In this document: in pieces, positions 32,758 through 38,638 of the stretch
How the letters are laid out: every line of letters begins with the position of its first letter
Position numbering within the stretch: the first letter of the stretch is position 1
Notes under the pieces: model-generated
Told to the model about the DNA's origin: nothing
Database searches by the model: none
The model's input: only the letters and a program-made list of their open reading frames with translations
Source: an uncultured Eubacteriales bacterium
GTDB lineage: Bacteria > Bacillota > Clostridia > Oscillospirales > CAG-272
Length of the DNA stretch: 38,638 bases
Assembly: GCA_934489945.1 (NCBI GenBank)
Contig: CAKSSY010000008.1
Coordinates: forward strand, 1-38,638
Direction of reading: 5' to 3'
Program-made: the position numbers and the translations under genes

Positions 32758-35483
32758 TTCAGATTGGATTTCGTATAAATCAGTGCGGGAAGCATCCACG
32801 CAAGCTGATAAAGTGTAATATACAAGGACGGAATACCAGTATAAAGACGTAAAATCATGATAACCACCGACAAGACAAAATTGACACCCAAAGCAATTCG
32901 TCGGATATTTTTTTGTCTGATATGAATTTTCTTGATATTCAGGCACTGCTCCAGTATCCTGAATATCATATGAGAATTTTTCGAGGTCACAATACCGCTG
33001 TCCGAATGTTTTCCGATTGGAATCAATTCGTTCGGGGTCGGTCTGATGACCTTAATGGATACGTCCTTATCGTTCCGCAAACCGGCAATCATTTTTTCGT
33101 TTACATTCGGGTCAAGGGTACGAATGCCGACATTAATACCGTTTCTCAGCATCTCCGCGGCAAATTTTTCAAAACGCTGAGTAACCGTGTATTGCATATA
33201 AATCTTGGCACAAAGTTCTCCGCCTATCGCCATATACAAAATGCTGATTTTTCCACTTTCGGCTTTTTTCTCATCGTCAAGGTTACGTTTCGGAAAGAAT
33301 CCTTTATTCCGCATAAATGCAATATTTCCGACCAAAACCGTCTTGAAAGATCCGACAACAGCCTCAACTCCGCCGACAGTAATATTGGTAATTCTTGCGT
33401 CGCCACGCTTTTCAATTTGTTTTGCTGAATTTTCAAAGACATTACTTAGTGGCGCACCGATTGCCGAGAATACCGACAATGCGTAGGACAGCAGTTCATA
33501 AAAATCCATGTCATTGTAAACACGAAGTCCGACAATGGATGCACCATGCTTTCCGAACATTTCCACATCATCAAGATAAACCGAATCGGCATTCTGATAT
33601 TCATCTATGACCGCTTCTCCAATCACGGCACTGTCCAATTTTGACAATCCCTTTGTCAGACGGAAAAACGGATAGATTCCGAGCGTCAGAAATTGCATCG
33701 GCACACATAAAAGCATCGCGAACATAAAAGTGTTGACCGAAAATGCGGCATCTTTCTTTACATAAGTCGAAAGAATGGTTATCAAAAGAGCTCCGAGTCC
33801 GGAAACAATCAGTTCATGCAGATATTCGGAATATTGTACGGGACGACGTCCGGAGCGGCTGAAGAAATTTCCGACAAAATTGACCTTTTCAACGAAAAAA
33901 TCCTGTTTCTGCAAAAAACTTCTGTCTTTCTCCTGACGAACGCTCCCCTCAAGCCTTTCCAAAGACAGTTTCGGTTTGCGATCTGATATTACGTCAAACG
34001 AAAGACTCTCATGAACAAGTCGCATGGAATCATCCGCAATTCCCAAAATCAAAAATACCGTCGCCGCAAAATTATAAGAAGGAAGTCCCGCATTTCGGAA
34101 AAAGATAAGAACCACAACATCATATAACAAACACAACATTGTCAGGCAGGAAACCGGAACAAACGGATCGCCCTGCAAGCCAAAGAAGGATCCCAGCCCT
34201 TTCAGAATTCTTTTTGCAGATAATACCAAACAAAGAAAGAATAAAACCGTTGTACCACCGTAATAAAAAATCGATCTCTCAAGCAAAGCGGAAAAATACG
34301 GAATCCGAACAGTAGTCAACGGGAGACTCTCCCAAAACAAAATCAAAACCGCCAGCAATACAGTGCCGATCAATCTTCCGGACATTTTTCTTTTTTCCGT
34401 ATAATAGCGTTTTTTAATTGCCTCGGTTTGATCAAAAGAACGAAATTCTTTCCCGGAAAATCCATATGTGCGCTTTCCGGTGGACTCCTCAACGCAAGGG
34501 TCATAGAAGCCGTTTTTTGCCGATCTGACACGGGAATATCCGATTGCGTTTTCAAGCGCATCCTTACTTCCCAATGAAAGAGCCAAATTAATATCGGTAT
34601 CATCAAAGTCGGTCAAATCAAAAATATCGCCCTTCCCGTTATCAGAAGAAGCATCTCCCGGATTTCGGGAACGGAAGAATTGTCTCACATCCGATTCATC
34701 CCAATAAACACCTTCATATTCATCAAGGGAATCTGAAGGAGGGGCATCCATCTTTTCCACATGATCGGAAACCACTTCTTCTCCGACAACATCTTTCGGT
34801 TCTTCCTCATGGGTATTTTCGGTTTCAACGGCAAGTTCTCCGTTCTGCGGAACTGTCTCAATCGGGACAGTTTCGTCTTCGTTCAAAGTTTCACCCTTTT
34901 GTATTTCCTCTATCGGCTCGGAAGCAACTTCTTCACAACAGTCAAATTTTGTTTCATCGGCAGGAGTTTCCCCATCCGGTTCCGGTGTTGACACCGTTTC
35001 ACAAAATGGCGAAGAAGTGGTTTCCTCTGTCGGTTTATTCTCTGATGTTTTTCCAAAACCAAAGGACAAATCCGGAATCTCCGGTTGTTCCAATGTATTC
35101 ATAACCATATCTTCCACACGCTGTCGTATCATCTGTTCTTCTTCCGGCGTGTGAACATCTGCATCCTGCTTTTCCGCTGTTTGATCGGATTCTTCTGCCG
35201 AAGGAAGAAGTTCAGAAGGTTCATCATGAGTTTCTTCCGGATCAGGCTCGTTGCTCGCTTCTTGTGAAAGCTCGTATCCGTCGATATCGTATTCGGAATT
35301 TTTCGATGTTTCTTCGCTTTCTTCGGAAGTTCCAAGACGTTTCTTCAAAAGATTCAGCAATTCGTCAGTCGATCCGACCTCTTGTGCTTCCGATTCGGCA
35401 GTATGCTTATCCGAACCCTTTTCCACATTCTGCTGAAGACGTGCAAGAAGGTCGGATATTTCATTATTTGGCTTTTTTCCCAT
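32754..35483 (-). CDS. Degenerate P-type-ATPase-like membrane protein with long acidic N-terminus
   Basis: 909 residues, not recognised as a named family. Residues 1 to about 360 are highly acidic and disordered (Glu/Asp/Ser/Thr/Pro-rich). Then four membrane spans (about 370-388, 404-424, 445-463, 470-485), a short cytosolic segment, two spans (556-574, 583-605), a cytosolic block of about 260 residues, and two final spans (864-882, 885-905). This 4+2+2 layout is that of P1B-type ATPases, and the large loop resembles their N and P domains (GGVEAVVGSFKTVLVGN; LYMAIGGELCAKIYM; NGINVGIRTLD). The phosphorylation motif DKTG is replaced by DDVEMF (638-643) and TGD by TLD, so ion pumping is unlikely. 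Gene between rlmB and the radical SAM gene. Confidence 0.7.
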   Translation of the reverse strand: MGKKPNNEISDLLARLQQNVEKGSDKHTAESEAQEVGSTDELLNLLKKRLGTSEESEETSKNSEYDIDGYELSQEASNEPDPEETHDEPSELLPSAEESDQTAEKQDADVHTPEEEQMIRQRVEDMVMNTLEQPEIPDLSFGFGKTSENKPTEETTSSPFCETVSTPEPDGETPADETKFDCCEEVASEPIEEIQKGETLNEDETVPIETVPQNGELAVETENTHEEEPKDVVGEEVVSDHVEKMDAPPSDSLDEYEGVYWDESDVRQFFRSRNPGDASSDNGKGDIFDLTDFDDTDINLALSLGSKDALENAIGYSRVRSAKNGFYDPCVEESTGKRTYGFSGKEFRSFDQTEAIKKRYYTEKRKMSGRLIGTVLLAVLILFWESLPLTTVRIPYFSALLERSIFYYGGTTVLFFLCLVLSAKRILKGLGSFFGLQGDPFVPVSCLTMLCLLYDVVVLIFFRNAGLPSYNFAATVFLILGIADDSMRLVHESLSFDVISDRKPKLSLERLEGSVRQEKDRSFLQKQDFFVEKVNFVGNFFSRSGRRPVQYSEYLHELIVSGLGALLITILSTYVKKDAAFSVNTFMFAMLLCVPMQFLTLGIYPFFRLTKGLSKLDSAVIGEAVIDEYQNADSVYLDDVEMFGKHGASIVGLRVYNDMDFYELLSYALSVFSAIGAPLSNVFENSAKQIEKRGDARITNITVGGVEAVVGSFKTVLVGNIAFMRNKGFFPKRNLDDEKKAESGKISILYMAIGGELCAKIYMQYTVTQRFEKFAAEMLRNGINVGIRTLDPNVNEKMIAGLRNDKDVSIKVIRPTPNELIPIGKHSDSGIVTSKNSHMIFRILEQCLNIKKIHIRQKNIRRIALGVNFVLSVVIMILRLYTGIPSLYITLYQLAWMLPALIYTKSNLK

Positions 35484-35507
35484 AGTTTATCTCCGAAAAT
35501 TATTCAA

Positions 35508-36359
35508 TCAGACCATCTTATGATGTTGTCTGGAAACTTCGGCAAGAATAACGGATGCCGCAGTCGAGACATTAAAAGAGTTCACCTTTCCGTACATGGG
35601 AATCGAGACAATGAAATCGCTTTTTTCCAAAACCAGTTTGGAAACGCCGTTTCCTTCGCTTCCCAACACAATCACGGCTCCGCCGGAAAAATCAGTATCG
35701 TAATAATTCTGACCGCCCGCCTCGGCAGAATACACCCAAAGCCCACGTTTCTTCAAGTCTTCCAAAGCAAAAACAATATTGGCAACCTTAGCAATTGCCA
35801 AATGTTCAATCGCTCCTGCCGACGCTTTTGAAACGAGCGGTGTCAGCCCGCTTGCCCGACGCTTGGGAATAATCAGACCATGTGCGCCGACCCCCTCGGC
35901 GCAACGTATCAAAGCACCGAGATTATACGGATCGGTAATTCCGTCTGCAACCACGATCAGCGGTTTTTCTCCCCGCTCATCGGCAATTTTCAGAATGTCC
36001 TCTACGGTACAATACTCCTTTTCGGCAGCCATAGCAATAATTCCCTGATGCGGGGCAAATCCGGCAATAGAATCCAATTTGGCTTTTTCCACTTCAAGAA
36101 TCGGAATTCCCTTTTGACGTGCTTCTGCCACAAGAGGTCCGACAACCCGATCCTGTTCTCCTTTTCGTATCAGAATTTTATCTGTCGGACGTTCCGATCT
36201 TAACAATTCACGCACCGCATTTCTTCCGATTACAATGCCGCCGTGCAAATCCTCATCGGTCACGGAAGGTTGTTGACCGCCAAAATCCGATTCCACGGTC
36301 GATTCATTTTGGGAATTATGGGTTCTGCTATTCTGATTATTCCACTTCTTATATTCCAT
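35508..36359 (-). CDS. rlmB: 23S rRNA 2'-O-methyltransferase, RlmB/TrmH family
   Basis: SpoU-type SAM-dependent enzyme that methylates the ribose of 23S G2251 (E. coli numbering) or a related site. An N-terminal tail of about 40 polar residues precedes the L30e-like substrate-binding domain (VIGRNAVRELL...APHQGIIA) and the trefoil-knot catalytic domain: DPYNLGALIRCAEGVGAHGLI, IVLGSEGNGVS and SIPMYGKVNSFNVSTAASV. First gene of the long minus-strand run; promoter at 36391-36399. The target is inferred from family. Confidence 0.93.
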   Translation of the reverse strand: MEYKKWNNQNSRTHNSQNESTVESDFGGQQPSVTDEDLHGGIVIGRNAVRELLRSERPTDKILIRKGEQDRVVGPLVAEARQKGIPILEVEKAKLDSIAGFAPHQGIIAMAAEKEYCTVEDILKIADERGEKPLIVVADGITDPYNLGALIRCAEGVGAHGLIIPKRRASGLTPLVSKASAGAIEHLAIAKVANIVFALEDLKKRGLWVYSAEAGGQNYYDTDFSGGAVIVLGSEGNGVSKLVLEKSDFIVSIPMYGKVNSFNVSTAASVILAEVSRQHHKMV

Positions 36360-36390
36360 TTCTCTACCCTCTCGATCATTCTATCAATCT

Positions 36391-36399
36391 ATTATATCA
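36391..36399 (-). promoter_or_regulatory. Extended -10 promoter of rlmB
   Basis: Minus-strand TG-A-TATAAT, about 30 bases upstream of the rlmB ATG; the -35 is poor. Confidence 0.6.
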
Positions 36400-36510
36400 T
36401 TTTTTTTCCTTTTTGTATATAGTTTTTCAGACATTCGTTTTTTCTTTTCCCAAATTCGACAGGTTGTAAAAGTCACAGGAATTCTTTTTCACAAAAGTAA
36501 GATTCTGATA

Positions 36511-36539
36511 TTGTAAAAAATACAGCATCATGCTATAAT
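36511..36539 (+). promoter_or_regulatory. Sigma-A promoter of the AraC-family gene
   Basis: TTGTAA (36511-36516), 17-base spacer, TATAAT (36534-36539), with TG one base before the -10. Confidence 0.75.
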
Positions 36540-36581
36540 GTTTTTACTGTATTATCTCTGTACGGAAGTCGGTAACTCAAA

Positions 36582-37376
36582 ATGATATATGAATATGAAA
36601 CGATAAAAAAATATTTCAAAAAAAACTCGGCATATATTTTTCAGACAGTACATCAAAGAGAATTGAGCAGGATATATCATTCTCACGATTTTTACGAATG
36701 GATCGTTCTTTTAAACGGCAGTTGTGTACAAAAAGTCAACGACAGAATTTTTGAAATGACCGAAAATTCCTGCGTTTTACTGTGTCCGGGAGACTGCCAC
36801 AGCTTCCTGAGTCAATCGGAGGATATGCTCCTCATGTCTGTATCTGTCGAAAAAAATGAACACAGGCAATGGACCAATCTCTTTGGACTGAATGACGATC
36901 AATTGAAATTCACTTATATGAATCCGGACGCAAGTCAGACTAAAATGTTGGCGGAATTCTACACTTCCGATCAGGAATACGAATACAAACAAATTTTAGC
37001 AAATCTGATTGCCATATATATAAAAAATTCCGAAAAAAAAGATACACCTGCCGCTATAAAACTTGCCATGAGTGAAATGAAAAAGCCCGGAAATTTAAGA
37101 GGCGGAGCAGACCGCTTTGCCGAGCTTTCGCGTTACAGCCGAAGTCATCTGAACCGATTGATGAAAAAACATTTCAACATCAGTCTGCACGAATACATAC
37201 GGGATGCAAGACTGGAAAGTGCTTATCGTTTGTTGATTTTATCGGGCACAGATCTCGAAACACTGTCCGAATCCCTCGGATATAACAGTTTCAGTCACTT
37301 CAATCGGATTTTCAAAGAAAAATACGGCATGACACCGGCGGCAGTGAGAAAAAAGTACGGTTTGTTTACAATATAA
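36582..37376 (+). CDS. AraC-family transcriptional regulator
   Basis: 264 residues. N-terminal cupin-like ligand domain (about 10-140: RIYHSHDFYEWIVLLNGSCVQKVNDR, then NSCVLLCPGDCHSF), C-terminal double helix-turn-helix (about 160-262) with SRSHLNRLMKKHFNISLHEYIRDARL and the signature ESLGYNSFSHFNRIFKEKYGMTPAAVRKK. Probably senses a sugar and activates nearby catabolic genes. A terminator follows it, and the next two genes have their own promoter. Confidence 0.94.
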   Translation: MIYEYETIKKYFKKNSAYIFQTVHQRELSRIYHSHDFYEWIVLLNGSCVQKVNDRIFEMTENSCVLLCPGDCHSFLSQSEDMLLMSVSVEKNEHRQWTNLFGLNDDQLKFTYMNPDASQTKMLAEFYTSDQEYEYKQILANLIAIYIKNSEKKDTPAAIKLAMSEMKKPGNLRGGADRFAELSRYSRSHLNRLMKKHFNISLHEYIRDARLESAYRLLILSGTDLETLSESLGYNSFSHFNRIFKEKYGMTPAAVRKKYGLFTI

Positions 37377-37381
37377 ATTTT

Positions 37382-37418
37382 ACCACAGACATTTCGTAAG
37401 AAACGTCTGTGGTTTTTT
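37382..37418 (+). terminator. Rho-independent terminator of the AraC-family gene
   Basis: Stem 37382-37390 with 37405-37413, extended inward across one mismatch to a GTAA loop, then T6. Confidence 0.9.
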
Positions 37419-37459
37419 ATAGGATGATTTGAAATCACATAAAATGGTTCCTTTTCGTC

Positions 37460-37488
37460 TTGTGTATTCCGTTTTTACATTCTATAAT
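37460..37488 (+). promoter_or_regulatory. Probable promoter of the DMT permease gene
   Basis: TTGTGT (37460-37465, weak), 17-base spacer, TATAAT (37483-37488), with AAGGAGGTGA only 13 bases after the -10. The leader is very short. Confidence 0.6.
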
Positions 37489-37516
37489 CTAACACAGGAG
37501 AAGGAGGTGAAACGTA

Positions 37517-38374
37517 TTGGAGGTGATGATGATTGTATCCGTGGTTTCGGCTGCTCTGAACAGCTATGTATTGAAAAAGTCCAATATAAAAACAAAAAAA
37601 GAAGTCTTTGGCTTCAATTTTATCGGCTCTTTCATATGGCTGATTTTGCTTTTGACGGCAACCGGAGGGTTCTCGCACATGAATCCGAAAACATGGATAT
37701 GGGGCTGTTTTTACGGGCTGATTCAAGCTTTGTTTATCCTTTTCAAAACCGTTGCAATGCAAACGGGAGCCATTTCGGTAACAACCTTGATAGGCAACAG
37801 TTCCCTGCTCATTTCCGTCTTAGTCAGTCTCTTAGTATGGAAGGAACCCATTGGCGGATGGGATATATTCGGTCTTTTTCTTTTGGGAATATCCATCTTT
37901 TGCTGTACTTATAAGAACACAACAACAAAAAATGAACCATCATGGAAAATCTATGTTATATTTTTTCTGGTTTTTGCATCCGCTGTCGGTCTTGTGTTCA
38001 AAGCCTTCGGAAAATCGGAAGTGTCACAATCCATCAATGACATGATGGTTGTCTCCGCTATGTGTATGCTTCTGTTTTTTGCTGTTGCATACCTTGTAAG
38101 CCGGGATGAAACGGAATACCGAACGTCAAAACCGACCAAGACATTCTTTGTAACCGCGGTTGCATCCGGCATATTGAGCTGTCTGTACAACCGATTGAAT
38201 ATTTATCTGTCTGCAAAACTTCCTGCTGTGATCTTTTTTCCGTTTTTCAACGGTAGCGTTATCCTCTTGTCAACACTTGCGGGAATGTATCTCTGCAAGG
38301 AGAAACTGACCAAAAGACAATTTCTCGGGATTTTTCTCGGCATAGCCTCCATTTGCATCATAGGAATACTGTAA
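37517..38374 (+). CDS. DMT/EamA-family permease
   Basis: 285 residues and about ten hydrophobic spans arranged as two repeats of five, the EamA/drug-metabolite transporter pattern. QTGAISVTTLIGNSSLLISVLVSLLVWKEPI is the typical end of the first repeat, and AGMYLCKEKLTKRQFLGIFLGIASICIIGIL that of the second. The TTG at 37517 is taken as start because AAGGAGGTGA, a full anti-Shine-Dalgarno match, ends six bases before it; the ATGs at 37526 and 37529 would sit on the wrong spacing. Solute unknown; the AraC neighbour suggests a sugar or related metabolite. Confidence 0.88.
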   Translation: MEVMMIVSVVSAALNSYVLKKSNIKTKKEVFGFNFIGSFIWLILLLTATGGFSHMNPKTWIWGCFYGLIQALFILFKTVAMQTGAISVTTLIGNSSLLISVLVSLLVWKEPIGGWDIFGLFLLGISIFCCTYKNTTTKNEPSWKIYVIFFLVFASAVGLVFKAFGKSEVSQSINDMMVVSAMCMLLFFAVAYLVSRDETEYRTSKPTKTFFVTAVASGILSCLYNRLNIYLSAKLPAVIFFPFFNGSVILLSTLAGMYLCKEKLTKRQFLGIFLGIASICIIGIL

Positions 38375-38402
38375 GAGTACTTCGGTACGGAAAGGGAGAA
38401 AA

Positions 38403-38638
38403 ATGATAGAATTCAAGCACAAATTGCCCTCCATGAATATTGACGGCAAACACAACGGTACATACAATAATATTGAACTCGGGTTTCCTTCTGTCCTCAC
38501 CACGGACGATCCAAAACTCGGAATGTTTCTCAAACAATTGCGAACAAACATTTTTAATGACAGATCTTTGGTTTTTATAGATGGAAAAATTCTTGTTTGC
38601 GCCAAAAACTGGATACGCGATCATGTCCATGTAATGAA
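38403..38638 (+). CDS. Unidentified protein, truncated by the window end
   Basis: ATG at 38403 with AAAGGGAG just upstream; 28 bases after the permease stop. The first 78 residues begin MIEFKHKLPSMNIDGKHNG and contain LVCAKNWIRDHVHVM. The WIRD-H segment recalls the start of the catalytic part of (alpha/alpha)6-barrel glycosidases, which would suit an AraC-permease-hydrolase locus, but this is a weak guess from one short motif. No signal peptide is seen. Confidence 0.55.
   Translation, partial: MIEFKHKLPSMNIDGKHNGTYNNIELGFPSVLTTDDPKLGMFLKQLRTNIFNDRSLVFIDGKILVCAKNWIRDHVHVM

Overview
The window looks like a chromosomal segment of an anaerobic, Gram-positive, spore-lineage Clostridia bacterium, probably an uncultured gut or rumen member of the Oscillospirales/Christensenellales type. 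Supporting signs are a flavodiiron O2/NO reductase, the GerW/YtfJ sporulation protein, the scpA-scpB-DUF2953-ytfJ-dacF-rluB gene order, MetA+MetY methionine synthesis, sigma-A promoters with 17-bp spacers and often an extended -10, and AAGGAGG-type ribosome binding sites. I see no phage, IS, CRISPR, tRNA or rRNA. The taxon is inferred from gene content only.

Layout. 1-1644: 3' part of a multidomain flavodiiron protein. 1733-5191 (minus): acyl-ACP thioesterase, a MazF-type toxin without a visible antitoxin, and an ABC exporter, separated by strong hairpins. 5192-5657: long intergenic region with two back-to-back promoters and a candidate structured RNA. 5658-14541 (plus): housekeeping run lon-ysxC-M50 protease-scpA-scpB-DUF2953-ytfJ-dacF-rluB-GNAT-like, tightly spaced and probably one operon. 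14648-15292: an anchored Asp-rich surface protein with thrombospondin-3-like repeats. 15393-16033: SGNH hydrolase with a one-base frameshift. 16192-22566 (minus): uronate/polysaccharide operon in the order uxaC, beta-sandwich lipoprotein, CE2-type esterase lipoprotein carrying the same beta-sandwich module, then a cytosolic TIM-barrel hydrolase behind a terminator-like hairpin. 22762-26036 (plus): MutS-family ATPase, Lrp/AsnC regulator and aminotransferase. 26163-36359 (minus): a run of rlmB, a degenerate P-type-ATPase-like membrane protein, a TIGR03960-type radical SAM protein, a DUF2344 protein, metY, metA and a class C beta-lactamase-like hydrolase. 36582-38638 (plus): AraC regulator, DMT permease and the start of an unidentified gene.

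How the genes fit together. The uxaC cluster pairs two surface lipoproteins (substrate display and deacetylation) with intracellular glucuronate isomerisation, which suggests use of acetylated, uronate-containing plant polysaccharide. metA carries Glu at position 111, the acetyl-CoA-type residue, matching its neighbour metY, which uses O-acetylhomoserine. The least explained items are the candidate RNA upstream of lon (about 5437-5565), the 909-residue protein with P-type ATPase architecture but no phosphorylation motif (32754-35483), and the duplicated beta-sandwich module in the lipoprotein pair.
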